Origin: Nostoc sp. HK-01
Lineage (GTDB): Bacteria > Cyanobacteriota > Cyanobacteriia > Cyanobacteriales > Nostocaceae
Direction: 5' to 3'
DNA: 64,000 bases
Assembly: GCA_003990705.1 (NCBI GenBank)
Contig: AP018318.1
Location: 5,381,001 to 5,445,000 of the forward strand
The notes beneath the pieces are model-generated. The model made no database searches, was not told the origin of the DNA, and saw only the letters and a list, made by a program, of their open reading frames with translations. Position numbers and translations under genes: made by a program. Of the stretch, positions 1-9,679 are shown in pieces; positions within the stretch are counted from its first letter, which is position 1; each line of letters opens with the position of its first letter.

Positions 1-2
1 AT

Positions 3-752
3 TTAGAAATTACTGCACGAGAACAAGTTATTGCCACACGGGAATCTCGCCTCAAAGAACTAGAAAGACAACAGGATTATTTAGAACAGGAAGTAGCCAG
101 ACTAGAAAAATACTATCAGTCTTATCAAGACCTGCGTTTAGGCAAGTTGGCGTTGGTTCGTGGTCAAGTTTTGGCTGGTGCTGTGATTCAAGTTAAGCAA
201 GCTACTGCTGCGCGTCAGGCGGTGTTGCAACTTTTAGGTGATGCTAACCAAAATGCGATTTTTCAATTAACTGAACCAAGTGCAAAACCAGAAAATACCC
301 AAATTCTGCGTGTGACTCCAGAAAGAGTTGAGCAGTTGATTAGACAAATTAGCGATGGTAGAGAATATGTTGTGCGAATTTTCTCCGCAGGCAATTACGT
401 CAGAGGCGAAAAACAGATAGAATTCTTTGGAGATGCTGCACGCAATATATTAGTCTTTGCAGGAGGAGAGGTATTAGCTAGTACCAGTGCTGATCCTAGA
501 AGTATGTCATCTTATGAGCTACGGCAAAGGCTAGATTTACTTATTTCTGCTTCCCAATTTCGGGCTAGGAATGCTGGTATTGTGGAAAGTGTGCAAGTAG
601 ATGGAACTTTTTTGCGATTTATCAACCAATTAAGACAATACGATCAGCCTTTAGAGATTAAAGCGATCGCCTCAGAAGATACTTATACAGCAGGGCCTCT
701 GCGAGTTAAATTATTAGCTATCCAAAACGGCAAAGTCATTTTCAGTACGTGA
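3..752 (+). CDS. DUF3084 domain protein, C-terminal part (5' end outside window)
   Basis: The frame is open from the window edge and ends at 752, so only the last ~249 residues are seen. The first ~45 visible residues are a charged, Gln/Glu-rich coiled coil (several LEKYYQ/LERQQ-type heptads). The rest is a compact mixed alpha/beta domain starting around LALVRGQVLAG, typical of cyanobacterial DUF3084 proteins, which usually have N-terminal membrane segments and a long coiled coil. An internal TTG at 147 could be taken for a start, but the open coiled-coil frame upstream argues against it. Function is unknown. The gene lies 117 bases before the YqgF gene on the same strand, an order I recall from other Nostocales. 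The family call rests on overall resemblance. Confidence 0.8.
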   Translation, partial: LEITAREQVIATRESRLKELERQQDYLEQEVARLEKYYQSYQDLRLGKLALVRGQVLAGAVIQVKQATAARQAVLQLLGDANQNAIFQLTEPSAKPENTQILRVTPERVEQLIRQISDGREYVVRIFSAGNYVRGEKQIEFFGDAARNILVFAGGEVLASTSADPRSMSSYELRQRLDLLISASQFRARNAGIVESVQVDGTFLRFINQLRQYDQPLEIKAIASEDTYTAGPLRVKLLAIQNGKVIFST

Positions 753-869
753 AATACCGAAACAATAGGGATTAGAAGTTACAAGTTAAAGCTCAGTAAC
801 CATCGGTAATTGTAAAAACTTTTTTTATATATCTTGCTGTACCCAGTTGAAAATTTTAGCTGATTGAAT

Positions 870-1322
870 ATGAATTTAAATGAATTCTCGCCAACTCAAC
901 CAGTAATTCTTGGCTTTGATCCGGGTAAAGATAAGTGTGGTTTAGCCGTAATGGGATTAGATCGGCAACTGCATTATCATCAGGTTGTACTCGCACAAGA
1001 AGCGATCGCCAATATAGAAACCCTTCAAAAAAGATATCCTGTTTCCTTACTAGTTATGGGTAATCAAACCACAGCCAAGCAGTGGAAACAAAAATTACAA
1101 CAAGAATTATTACAACCTTTAAATATCATGTTAGTAGATGAGCGATATTCTACCTTAGAAGCACGCGATCGCTATTGGCAAATGTATCCGCCCCAAGGAA
1201 TCACAAAACTTTTACCAAAAGGGATGCGCCAACCACCCAGACCAATAGATGACATTGTGGCTGTCCTCTTAATTGAAAGATATTTAAATCGCCTGACAGA
1301 ATCAGCAGTTAATAGTCAATAG
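870..1322 (+). CDS. Pre-16S rRNA-processing nuclease YqgF / RuvX-like
   Basis: A RuvC/RNase H-fold protein of ~150 residues, the normal YqgF length. It opens with the first acidic strand motif ILGFDPGKDKCGLAV (DPG), has the LVMGN strand in the middle, LVDERYST in the E/D motif position, and a C-terminal DDIVAVLL acidic helix, so the expected catalytic acidic residues are all visible. YqgF homologues act in maturation of the 16S rRNA 5' end; older annotations call them Holliday junction resolvases. ATG at 870 is preferred over the TTG six bases earlier. The last codons (AVNSQ and stop) lie inside a 7-bp tandem repeat (AATAGTC units), so the C-terminal tail has been shaped by a repeat. Confidence 0.85.
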   Translation: MNLNEFSPTQPVILGFDPGKDKCGLAVMGLDRQLHYHQVVLAQEAIANIETLQKRYPVSLLVMGNQTTAKQWKQKLQQELLQPLNIMLVDERYSTLEARDRYWQMYPPQGITKLLPKGMRQPPRPIDDIVAVLLIERYLNRLTESAVNSQ

Positions 1323-1383
1323 TCAATGGTCATTTGTCCTTAGCTCAAGAGGTAGAACGTATTTCATACTTCATACTTCATAC
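1311..1383. repeat. Two short 7-bp tandem repeat tracts (STRR type)
   Basis: Four units close to AATAGTC run in exact 7-bp register from 1311 to 1338 across the YqgF stop codon. Three units of TTCATAC follow at 1363-1383, just before the DUF3146 stop. Heptamer repeats of this kind are characteristic of heterocystous cyanobacterial spacers. Confidence 0.7.
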
Positions 1384-1391
1384 TTTTTCTC

Positions 1392-1655
1392 TCATAATTC
1401 TGCTCGGATAGTAAAAGCATAATCGCCTCCTGGTTCCAACTGATAATCTTGTTTTTCTAAAAAGCGCCCAAGAGGTTCTTTGATTAAAGCGCGACCTTGG
1501 GAAGGCTTCACAGACAGTTCTCCACGGCGGAAATGCCACTGGAAATGCCACTCAAAATCTCCCGCGCTGACTTCGCCCTCAAGAAAGCCATGTTGCCAGG
1601 ATTGGCGCGTAATTCTGACATGGGCAGTAGTTTCTGGCAAACGTTTTGCACTCAC
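1392..1655 (-). CDS. DUF3146 family protein
   Basis: A small soluble protein, 87 residues from the GTG chosen here. It has the conserved core ITRQSWQHGFLEGEV, then FEWHFQWHFRRGELSV and a C-terminal LEPGGDYAFTIRAEL, which I recognise as the cyanobacterial DUF3146 family. The reading frame is open upstream to 1691, but the extra residues (MFAFIPHFIQSI) look unlike the family. The GTG at 1655 gives SAKRLPETTAHVRIT, the usual family N-terminus. No enzymatic motif is visible and the function is unknown. It is convergent with the YqgF gene, with ~70 bases of STRR-bearing DNA between. Confidence 0.75.
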   Translation of the reverse strand: MSAKRLPETTAHVRITRQSWQHGFLEGEVSAGDFEWHFQWHFRRGELSVKPSQGRALIKEPLGRFLEKQDYQLEPGGDYAFTIRAEL

Positions 1656-2205
1656 AATGCTTTGGATAAAGTGTGGAATAAAAGCAAACAAGGCAGTCTA
1701 CTTCTTTTATTTACCAAACTTCGCTGCGATCGACAAACTGACAAAAGGGAGTTTTAACACTTTGTTGAAGAGCCAAACGGCTGAAATTATAGATTAACAT
1801 TGTCAACTCTTTGCTGTAATCATCTAACAAAATCAGATAATTTATCACATTATGATTACTTGGCGCATTCAAAAAGTATCGTGATGACAAATGTTACAAA
1901 TGAAGACTATAAGATAACAAATTGATGAATGTATGCTCTCAATATGGGTTAAAAAGTGATTGCTATCGTAACAACATCTCCAATAGTTTCAGGCGTTATA
2001 GCCTATTTAAATTGTCCAAAAAATTCTGAGAACGTATTTTTATAATTCCCAAAATTAGGTTGCTAAAAATTGAGTATATAGGTACAAAATAATTTTTTAG
2101 CCTGCGTTTGGCCTTGGCGTTGCCATAGGCTAGGCAGGCTTAATTCTGATAGCCGCGAGTTGACTCATTCGGCATTTTAATTTGTATGACTTAAACAAAA
2201 CTTTT
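1656..2205. other. Intergenic region with a palindromic repeat at 2099-2140
   Basis: AT-rich spacer between the DUF3146 start and the pnp terminator. No coding frame with family resemblance is seen. At 2099-2140 a nested palindrome begins AGCCTG, contains GCCT/AGGC inner arms and ends CAGGCT. It looks like one of the dispersed structured repeats of Nostocales. The rest is probably promoter and leader for the - strand DUF3146 gene plus unassigned DNA. Confidence 0.5.
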
Positions 2206-2242
2206 AAAAAAGCTACGGCGATGCCTACAACAAAGGCATCGC
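2206..2242 (-). terminator. Probable intrinsic terminator of pnp
   Basis: A perfect 9-bp stem (GCGATGCCT at 2218-2226 with AGGCATCGC at 2234-2242) around a 7-base loop, 35 bases after the pnp stop. Read on the - strand it is followed after six bases by six T residues. Confidence 0.6.
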
Positions 2243-2276
2243 GGATTTTAGAGAATATCTAAAATCCCAAATCGAT

Positions 2277-4433
2277 TTATCGATTTACTGCCGCAGCTTC
2301 TCGCGCCGCAGCTGCTTGGTCTGGATGGATACCCAAACGTGTGAGATTGATTCGTCCTTTACCGTCAATCTCGCGCACTTTGACAATCACTTCATCACCA
2401 ACTGCGACTTCATCTTCAACTTTGCCCACGCGGTAGTCAGCAAGTTGAGAAATGTGGATCATCCCTTCCTTTCCGGGTAGGAATTCTACAAATGCACCTA
2501 TTGGGATAATTCGCGTAACGCGACCTGCGTAGACATCTCCTTCATGCAGCTTGCGGGTCATCCCTTGGATAATATTTCGGGCTTTTTTGGCTTTGCTTTC
2601 ATCAACAGCAGATATGGTAACAGTACCATCATCTTCAATGTCAATTTTCGCACCAGTTTCTTCGGTGATGCCTTTAATTGTCTTACCGCCAGGGCCGATG
2701 ACTAAACCAATCATGTCTGGGTCAATCTTGATAGTCAGCAGTCGGGGCGCGTAGGGTGATGTTTCTGTGCGTGGTTGGTCGATAGTTTGGAGCATTTTCT
2801 CCAAGATGTGCAACCGTGCATCTTTGGCTTGGTGAATGGCTTGGGCAATGGTTTCCAAAGACAAACCAGAGATTTTCATATCCATTTGTAAGGCTGTAAT
2901 CCCGCTATCGGTGCCGGCAACTTTGAAGTCCATATCACCGAGGAAGTCTTCAATGCCTTGAATATCAGTCAAAACGCGGACTTCATCACCTTCTTTAATC
3001 AGACCCATTGCCGCACCACTGACGGGTTTGATAATCGGTACACCAGCATCCATGAGGGCGAGGGTAGAACCGCAGACTGAACCCATTGAGGTGGAACCGT
3101 TGGAAGAAAGTACTTCTGAAACGATCCGAATCACGTAAGGAAATTGTTCTTTGGGTGGCAGTATTGGCAAAATAGCCCGTTCTGCTAAAGCTCCGTGACC
3201 GATTTCCCGTCTACCAGGCGCACGCATTGGCTTGGTTTCGCCAACGGAGAAGGGAGGGAAGTTGTAATGGTGCAAGTAGCGCTTGGATTGGTCTGTTTGC
3301 AGGTCATCATTGAGATTTTGGGCATCGCCAGGAGTACCAAGGGTACAGTTGGATAGTACCTGAGTTAGTCCGCGATTAAATAAACCACTACCGTGGACGC
3401 GTTTTGGTAAGACACTAACTTGACAAGAAACAGGACGTACTTCATCTAGTTTGCGACCATCAACGCGGATATTATCTTCCACGATTTGACGGCGCATGAA
3501 ATATTTGGTGATTTCTTTAAAAGTCTTACCAAGTGCTTTGGGATCACTCGTCGCAGCTAGGCGAACGGGATCTTCTTCAGGTAGTTCGGCGATCGCAGTT
3601 TGGATTGTATCTTTAACTACATCTAAAGCTGCATCGCGTTCAGGTTTAGTAAATGTAAATTGAGACAGAATTTTCTTAATCTCGTCATTGGCGCGATCGC
3701 GAATATAATTTTCCAGGGTCTGGTCTACCTCTGGTGGTGCTTGGTGAATTATTTGCAAACCCAAGTCGGCAATGATATCTTGCTGTGCTTTGATTAAATC
3801 CCGTACCGCTTCATAGCCAAAATCAATCGCTTCGATAATATCTCGCTCTGGCAGCTGATTAGCTCCTGCCTCAATCATGATTACGCCTTCTGGCGAACCA
3901 GCCACGATTAAGTCTAGGTCTCCAGCTTCAATTTCTGCGTATGTAGGATTAATAATGAAATCATCTCCTACTAACCCTACCCGCACGGCTGCCATTGGCC
4001 CGTTAAAGGGTATTTGGGCAATCAACGTAGCAATGGAAGCACCAGTGACTGCTAGAACATCAGGTGGTACTAACTCATCCATTGATAATGTTAAAGCGAT
4101 GATTTGCAGGTCATCCCGCAACCATGAAGGGAACAGAGGACGCAGAGGACGGTCTATCAGACGGCTGGTGAGAATTGCTTTTTCCGGTGGACGACCTTCC
4201 CGGCGCATAATCCCACCAGGAATTCTACCTGCTGCATAAAGTCTTTCTTCGTAATCTACTGTGAGGGGAAGAAAATCAATGCCTTCTCTGGCTTGTGATC
4301 TCGTAGCTGTTACCAAAACAGCTGTGTCCCCTGATTCTATCAAAACTGACCCACCAGCTTGGGGAGCTAGTAGGCCTAACTTCAGTCGAATATCCCGTCC
4401 ATCAAAGGATATTGACTTTTCAACTTCTGCCAT
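2277..4433 (-). CDS. pnp: Polyribonucleotide nucleotidyltransferase (PNPase)
   Basis: A 718-residue protein of normal PNPase length. It contains two RNase PH-like domains (the first opening [13 protein letters not shown], the second around residues 320-540 with [12 protein letters not shown] and [11 protein letters not shown]), then a KH domain with the GPGG loop ([15 protein letters not shown]) and a C-terminal S1 domain ([20 protein letters not shown]). The enzyme degrades RNA 3' to 5' by phosphorolysis, and in cyanobacteria is also reported to make heteropolymeric tails. The gene appears monocistronic: a hairpin terminator follows, and ~640 bases without a gene lie upstream. The start ATG at 4433 gives the family N-terminus [14 protein letters not shown]. 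Confidence 0.97.
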   Translation of the reverse strand: MAEVEKSISFDGRDIRLKLGLLAPQAGGSVLIESGDTAVLVTATRSQAREGIDFLPLTVDYEERLYAAGRIPGGIMRREGRPPEKAILTSRLIDRPLRPLFPSWLRDDLQIIALTLSMDELVPPDVLAVTGASIATLIAQIPFNGPMAAVRVGLVGDDFIINPTYAEIEAGDLDLIVAGSPEGVIMIEAGANQLPERDIIEAIDFGYEAVRDLIKAQQDIIADLGLQIIHQAPPEVDQTLENYIRDRANDEIKKILSQFTFTKPERDAALDVVKDTIQTAIAELPEEDPVRLAATSDPKALGKTFKEITKYFMRRQIVEDNIRVDGRKLDEVRPVSCQVSVLPKRVHGSGLFNRGLTQVLSNCTLGTPGDAQNLNDDLQTDQSKRYLHHYNFPPFSVGETKPMRAPGRREIGHGALAERAILPILPPKEQFPYVIRIVSEVLSSNGSTSMGSVCGSTLALMDAGVPIIKPVSGAAMGLIKEGDEVRVLTDIQGIEDFLGDMDFKVAGTDSGITALQMDMKISGLSLETIAQAIHQAKDARLHILEKMLQTIDQPRTETSPYAPRLLTIKIDPDMIGLVIGPGGKTIKGITEETGAKIDIEDDGTVTISAVDESKAKKARNIIQGMTRKLHEGDVYAGRVTRIIPIGAFVEFLPGKEGMIHISQLADYRVGKVEDEVAVGDEVIVKVREIDGKGRINLTRLGIHPDQAAAAREAAAVNR

Positions 4434-5073
4434 TCAGTTTTTTTTCCTTCTATGCACACTATTCTCTCTCTGTGGCAATCCTAACATTTATGCACTCTTG
4501 CTGGCTTCTGTTACATACAAAGATAAACAAGTTATTTCCTGCCAAATGTATTACATGTTTACTCATCAAGCGGCAGTAGATTTGACGGCTTGCTTATCTT
4601 TTAGGATTGTCACAGGTAGAATATGCCTAATCATACTCAAAAGTCTACAAATTGCATATATAACAATCTATGTAATTTATCCAATACTGGTGGAGCTAAG
4701 AAATACAAAGTAGATTTTTTTACACCTCCTCAACGAAATGCGACATTTCTTAAATCATCATTAAAATTAGATGGAAACAATCTCACACCAGTATGTAAAC
4801 CTAGTTGTACAATAGTACCAACGTTACAAAAATAGCTGCACTAACCTCAACAGAATAAACATTAATCCAATCACTAAACCACCAATTTTTCATCATGAGT
4901 AATTAAATTTTTAGCAGCCATTTAAATTGCAGTTTTGGATAATTTGATAATTTATAAATATCCATAAATCTAGAATAAAAGTAAAAATTGGCAGAATTAA
5001 TCTCGCCCAAATAAAAGGCAATTATCAGCATTATTGGAAATATTTAGTCTGGTCAAAATTTGAGTAGTTAAAA
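4434..5073. other. Intergenic region between divergent pnp and the SNF2 gene
   Basis: AT-rich divergent spacer of ~640 bases. It must hold the promoters of pnp (-) and of the helicase operon (+). Open frames here run through low-complexity AT-rich DNA and resemble nothing, so I call no gene. No clear hairpin or repeat array was found. Confidence 0.4.
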
Positions 5074-8000
5074 ATGGCGATTTTACACGGCAGTTGGATC
5101 AGAAAAAATCAAAATAGTTGTTTATTTATCTGGGGAGAAACTTGGCGATCGCCCCAAGTGAATTGGGATATAACTCAATCTCTAGAAATACCACAACATC
5201 CATTAGCAATGACAGCAGTGGAGTTGAGTGAGTGGTTAGCAGCGAAAAATATAACAGTTACCAGCAGCAAACAACAGCAGGTACAAACTCAAACGCGATC
5301 GCGCAAAACTACAAAACCACCTGAAGCCAGTTTACCTACACATTCTCACATCATCGCCTTACCAACTCAGATTCTCCAAAACACCAAAGATAGAACATTT
5401 AACTTATTACCTGTGCATTCCGCCAGCCAAGATTTAGAATCTGGCGCTTCACCATACTTGCAACCTTGGCAAGTTACAGGTTTTTGTCTTAATACTAGTG
5501 AAACAATTAAATTTCTCCAATCTCTTCCTCTCAACATTACTGGTGGCGAAGAGGCTTTTTTCGCTGGGGATTTAAGATTTTGGTCGCAGGTAGCCCGTTG
5601 GAGTTTAGATTTAATTTCACGCTCTAAGTTTTTACCCAATATTCAACAGCAAGCAGATGGTACTACAGATGCAGGGTGGCAAGTGCTTTTAGACAGCGCT
5701 GTAGATAGCACTCGCTTAGAAAAATTTGCGGCGAAAATGCCACTGGCTTGTCGGACTTATCAAGAAATGGGAAATGGAGATATTTCTGTAGATTTCCCTG
5801 AATCTGCACAAGCATTAATTTTAGAATTTCTCAACAGCACAATAGATGTGCAAGTGCGAGAGATGCTTGGTAATCAACCCATCATTGAAGCCAGAGTGAT
5901 GGCTGCTTTACCATTATCATTACGACAGTGGTTGCAAGCTTTAACTAGTGCATCTCACACTGTGGTTGCAGATGTAATTGGTGTAGAACGGTTAGAAGCA
6001 GCACTGAAAGCTTGGACTTTGCCACTACAGTCGGAAATAACAGGAAAGCCGCTATTTCGCACTTGTTTTCAATTAAATTCCCCTGGAATTGGCGAAACTG
6101 AATGGACACTGGCGTATTTTCTCCAGGCTGCTGATGATCCAGAGTTTTTGTTAAATGCTGCAACTGTTTGGCAAAACCCAGTTGAACAATTAAATTATCA
6201 AAACCGCACCATTGATAAACCCCAAGAAACTTTCTTGCGCGGATTGGGTTTAGCTTGTCGATTGTATCCAGCGATCGCCCCCAGCTTAGAAACAGAATAC
6301 CCCCAATATTGCGAGTTAACCCCAATTCAAGCCTACGAATTTATCAAGTCCGTAGCTTGGAGGTTAGAAGATAGCGGTTTAGGCGTAATTTTACCGCCTA
6401 GTTTAACCAACCGCGAAGGCTGGGCGAACCGTTTAGGGTTAAAAATTACCGCCGAAACGTCCAAAAAACAAAAAGAACGCCTAGGTTTACAAAGTTTACT
6501 TAATTTTCAATGGCAATTGGCGATCGGCGGACAGACAATTTCTAAAGCAGAGTTTGATCGACTAGTAGCTTTAAATAGTCCCCTAGTAGAAATTAACGGC
6601 GAGTGGGTGGAGTTGCGTCCCCAAGATATCAAAACAGCCCAGACATTTTTTGCTTCCCGTAAAGAACAAATGGCGCTTTCTTTAGAAGATGCCTTGCACC
6701 TCAGTACAGGCGATACCCAAGTAATTGAAAAGTTACCAGTGGTGAGTTTTGAAGCATCTGGGGCATTACAACAATTAATTGGGGCTTTAACCAATAATCA
6801 GGAAATAAAACCCTTACCCACACCAGTAAGTTTCCAAGGACAGTTGCGCCCTTATCAAGAACGTGGTGCAGCTTGGCTGGCTTTTTTAGAACGTTGGGGT
6901 TTGGGTGCGTGTCTCGCCGACGACATGGGACTAGGCAAAACTATTGAGCTTATAGCTTTTGTTTTACACCTCAAAGAACAAGATGTACTAGAAAAACCCA
7001 TACTATTAGTCTGCCCTACTTCTGTTTTAGGTAACTGGGAACGAGAAGTGAAAAAATTTGCTCCCAGCCTAAAAGTAATGCAGTATCACGGTGATAAGCG
7101 TCCTAAAGGTAAGGCATTTGTTGAAGCAGTAAATCAGCATAATTTAATCATTACGAGTTATTCATTAATTCACAGAGATGTAAAATTATTGCAGACTATT
7201 TCTTGGCAGATAATTGTCTTAGATGAAGCCCAAAATGTCAAAAATCCTGATGCCAAACAGTCACAGGCAGTTCGACAGTTAGATGCCACATTTCGCATCG
7301 CGTTAACAGGCACACCAGTAGAAAATAGACTGCAAGAATTATGGTCTATTTTAGATTTTCTCAATCCTGGTTATTTAGGGAATAAACAATTCTTTCAACG
7401 GCGGTTTGCGATGCCGATTGAAAAGTATGGTGATGCGGCTTCTTTAACTCAATTGCGTTCCTTGGTTCAACCTTTTATTTTAAGAAGGTTGAAAACAGAT
7501 AAAGAAATTATTCAAGATTTGCCAGATAAGCAAGAAATGACAGTATTTTGTGGTTTGACTACAGAACAAGCCGCACTATATCAGCAAGCAGTAGACACAT
7601 CTTTAGTTGAAATAGAATCTGCCGAAGGATTACAAAGACGGGGGATGATTTTAGCATTACTAACTAAACTCAAACAAATTTGTAATCACCCATCTCAGTA
7701 TTTAAAAGAAACAACATTAACACAACATAATTCTGGTAAGTTGCAACGCCTAGAAGAAATGTTAGATGTGGCGATTGAGGAAGGAGACAGAGCGTTAATT
7801 TTCACTCAATTTGCTGAATGGGGTAAATTACTCAAACCCCATTTAGAACGGCAATTGGGTAGGGAAGTTTTCTTTTTATATGGCAGCACCAGTAAAAAAC
7901 AACGTGAGGAAATGGTAGACCGTTTTCAACATGACCCACAAGGGCCACCTGTGATGATTCTTTCTTTAAAAGCTGGCGGTGTGGGATTAAATTTAACCCG

Positions 8001-8286
8001 TGCCAATCATGTATTTCACTTTGATAGATGGTGGAATCCTGCGATTGAAAATCAAGCTACAGACCGAGTATTTCGGATTGGTCAAACGAGAAATGTCCAA
8101 GTACATAAATTTGTTTGTACTGGCACATTAGAAGAAAAAATTCACGACATGATTGAAAGTAAAAAGCAATTAGCCGAACAGGTTGTGAGTGCTGGTGAAG
8201 ATTGGCTGACAGAATTAGATACAGACCAACTGCGTAACTTACTTATACTTGATCGTCATGCTTTGATTGATGAAGATGGGGAATAA
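5074..8286 (+). CDS. SNF2-family DEAD/DEAH-box helicase
   Basis: A 1070-residue protein. The first ~560 residues resemble the bacterial SNF2-associated N-terminal region. The two-lobed SNF2 ATPase follows: Walker A DDMGLGKT at 616-623, DEAQ box at 717-720, the LTGTPVENRLQELWSIL motif, and a C-terminal lobe with GGVGLNLTRANHVFHFDRWWNP and ATDRVFRIGQ. All core motifs are intact, so it should be an active DNA translocase. Start: ATG at 5074. It is followed after 40 bases by a SWIM zinc-finger gene, a pairing common for bacterial SNF2 proteins, and then by a Trypco1 gene. The exact role (repair, nucleoid remodelling or defence) cannot be read from sequence. Confidence 0.93.
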   Translation: MAILHGSWIRKNQNSCLFIWGETWRSPQVNWDITQSLEIPQHPLAMTAVELSEWLAAKNITVTSSKQQQVQTQTRSRKTTKPPEASLPTHSHIIALPTQILQNTKDRTFNLLPVHSASQDLESGASPYLQPWQVTGFCLNTSETIKFLQSLPLNITGGEEAFFAGDLRFWSQVARWSLDLISRSKFLPNIQQQADGTTDAGWQVLLDSAVDSTRLEKFAAKMPLACRTYQEMGNGDISVDFPESAQALILEFLNSTIDVQVREMLGNQPIIEARVMAALPLSLRQWLQALTSASHTVVADVIGVERLEAALKAWTLPLQSEITGKPLFRTCFQLNSPGIGETEWTLAYFLQAADDPEFLLNAATVWQNPVEQLNYQNRTIDKPQETFLRGLGLACRLYPAIAPSLETEYPQYCELTPIQAYEFIKSVAWRLEDSGLGVILPPSLTNREGWANRLGLKITAETSKKQKERLGLQSLLNFQWQLAIGGQTISKAEFDRLVALNSPLVEINGEWVELRPQDIKTAQTFFASRKEQMALSLEDALHLSTGDTQVIEKLPVVSFEASGALQQLIGALTNNQEIKPLPTPVSFQGQLRPYQERGAAWLAFLERWGLGACLADDMGLGKTIELIAFVLHLKEQDVLEKPILLVCPTSVLGNWEREVKKFAPSLKVMQYHGDKRPKGKAFVEAVNQHNLIITSYSLIHRDVKLLQTISWQIIVLDEAQNVKNPDAKQSQAVRQLDATFRIALTGTPVENRLQELWSILDFLNPGYLGNKQFFQRRFAMPIEKYGDAASLTQLRSLVQPFILRRLKTDKEIIQDLPDKQEMTVFCGLTTEQAALYQQAVDTSLVEIESAEGLQRRGMILALLTKLKQICNHPSQYLKETTLTQHNSGKLQRLEEMLDVAIEEGDRALIFTQFAEWGKLLKPHLERQLGREVFFLYGSTSKKQREEMVDRFQHDPQGPPVMILSLKAGGVGLNLTRANHVFHFDRWWNPAIENQATDRVFRIGQTRNVQVHKFVCTGTLEEKIHDMIESKKQLAEQVVSAGEDWLTELDTDQLRNLLILDRHALIDEDGE

Positions 8287-8326
8287 CATAGAATGTTTTT
8301 AAAGTTGATTAGCAAAAAAATTAATT

Positions 8327-9157
8327 ATGACTACATTACAAACAAGCCGGGAATGGTGGTCACAAAGATGGCTAGAGTTACTCGATTCTTATCGCTTTAA
8401 AAAGCGTTTAGAACGTGCCAGAAATTATGCTCGTCAAGGTAATGTTCTCAGTATTGAATTTAAAGGTGCGAAAGTATTAGCTAAAGTTCAAGGTAGTGAA
8501 GTTGAACCTTATAAAGTTTCTCTTTCTCTTGACTCTTTTAGTGATGAAGAATGGGGCTATGTAATTGAAACCATGTCTAAAAAAGCATTATTTTCTGCCA
8601 AATTATTGGCAGGAGAAATGCCCCAAAATATTGAAGAGGTTTTTACTGCCAATGGTCTTTCGTTATTTCCGTTTACGTTGGGTGATGTTCACAGTAAATG
8701 TTCTTGTCCAGATAAAGCCAATCCGTGTAAACATGTTGGGGCTATTTACTATCAATTAGGCGACAGATTTAGCGAAGATCCTTTTGTGCTATTTCAATTA
8801 AGAGGGCGCACTAAAGAACAAATTATCAGTGATTTGCGCCAGCTACGGGGTGCTAAATCTGAAGTGAATACGCATCCAGCATTGGATACTCAAAAACCAC
8901 TTGCACACAAGCAATATTCAGTAAACCTTAACTCGTTTTGGGAATATCATGAGCCTTTAGATTCATCTCTAGTAGTGATTACCCCTAGTATGAGCGAGAC
9001 AGTCTTAGATGTTTTAGGGGCTATCCCCTTGGCTAAAACTGAGGAGGATGTAATAAATTTGAATTCTGGTGATGTGGTAATGAAGTATTTAGATACTCTT
9101 TACAAAGATGTTAGCCAAAAAGCTGTTTTAGCAGCTATGAATGTGGGAAGCAGTTAA
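8327..9157 (+). CDS. SWIM zinc-finger family protein
   Basis: A 276-residue protein with a SWIM-type zinc motif in its middle: CSCPDKANPCKHVGA (CxC...CxH). A following YYQLGDRF helix and a FQLRGRTKEQI segment are typical of SWIM proteins encoded next to SNF2 helicases. It starts 40 bases after the helicase stop on the same strand, so co-transcription is likely. SWIM domains bind DNA or protein; a helper role for the helicase is inferred from context only. The C-terminal ~90 residues show no recognisable domain. Confidence 0.9.
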   Translation: MTTLQTSREWWSQRWLELLDSYRFKKRLERARNYARQGNVLSIEFKGAKVLAKVQGSEVEPYKVSLSLDSFSDEEWGYVIETMSKKALFSAKLLAGEMPQNIEEVFTANGLSLFPFTLGDVHSKCSCPDKANPCKHVGAIYYQLGDRFSEDPFVLFQLRGRTKEQIISDLRQLRGAKSEVNTHPALDTQKPLAHKQYSVNLNSFWEYHEPLDSSLVVITPSMSETVLDVLGAIPLAKTEEDVINLNSGDVVMKYLDTLYKDVSQKAVLAAMNVGSS

Positions 9158-9198
9158 TTTTGTATGTAATTAAACCAGAGGCATGTATTTAAATTAAC

Positions 9199-9528
9199 AT
9201 GGAAATTCAAAGCAAAATTATTACAGTAGAACTTGCTGATGGTACAAATATTAAAGTTGAAGCTACACCAATAGGCGATCGCAAATCGAATATTCAAGTT
9301 AGACAGTTTAGTGAAGTCACTGAGCCAATAGCAGCGCTTGTTAAAGAAATTGCTGAAGTATTAAATAAAGTGAAACCAGATAAAGCTAGTGTCAAATTTG
9401 GGATAGATATTGGCATTGAATCAGGGAAGCTTACACCTGTACTAGTGAAAGGTAATGATACAGGTAATCTGGAGATAACCCTAGAATGGAACACTGTTGA
9501 GAATGGGTGTAAGGGTGTGAGGGTATAG
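9199..9528 (+). CDS. Trypco1 (CU044_2847-type) domain protein
   Basis: A 109-residue, almost all-beta protein. The pattern VELADGTNIKVEATP, a middle helix with EPIAALVKEIAEVLN, and KFGIDIGIESGKLTPVLVKG followed by LEITLEW match the trypsin-co-occurring domain 1 family (CU044_2847). In published comparative work Trypco domains are linked to proteases and biological conflict systems. Here no protease is adjacent; the neighbours are the SNF2 and SWIM genes 41 bases upstream on the same strand. The last residues (NGCKGVRV) run into a repeat-like GGTGT stretch and may be a drifted tail. Confidence 0.75.
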   Translation: MEIQSKIITVELADGTNIKVEATPIGDRKSNIQVRQFSEVTEPIAALVKEIAEVLNKVKPDKASVKFGIDIGIESGKLTPVLVKGNDTGNLEITLEWNTVENGCKGVRV

Positions 9529-9610
9529 GGGTGTATTATTCAGAACTCTTACTTTATACCCTACACTCAGTTTCCACCGACAATCTTGTGCGTAACTCCT
9601 AATTTCAAGA

Positions 9611-9642
9611 AAAAGGCTCTTGTTCTAAAACAAGAGCCTTTT
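9611..9642. terminator. Strong bidirectional terminator
   Basis: A perfect 14-bp stem (9611-9624 with 9629-9642) around a 4-base loop, with AAAAGGCTCTTG on one side and a T run on both strands. It sits between the convergent Trypco1 gene and psbC and can serve both. Confidence 0.88.
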
Positions 9643-9679
9643 AAAATTCGATTGTCAGTGATGAAAAAAATATTTCAAC

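Noticed and set aside
4261-4835. Open frames overlapping the pnp start and its upstream spacer
   Set aside because: The first is antisense to pnp and both run into AT-rich DNA without family resemblance.
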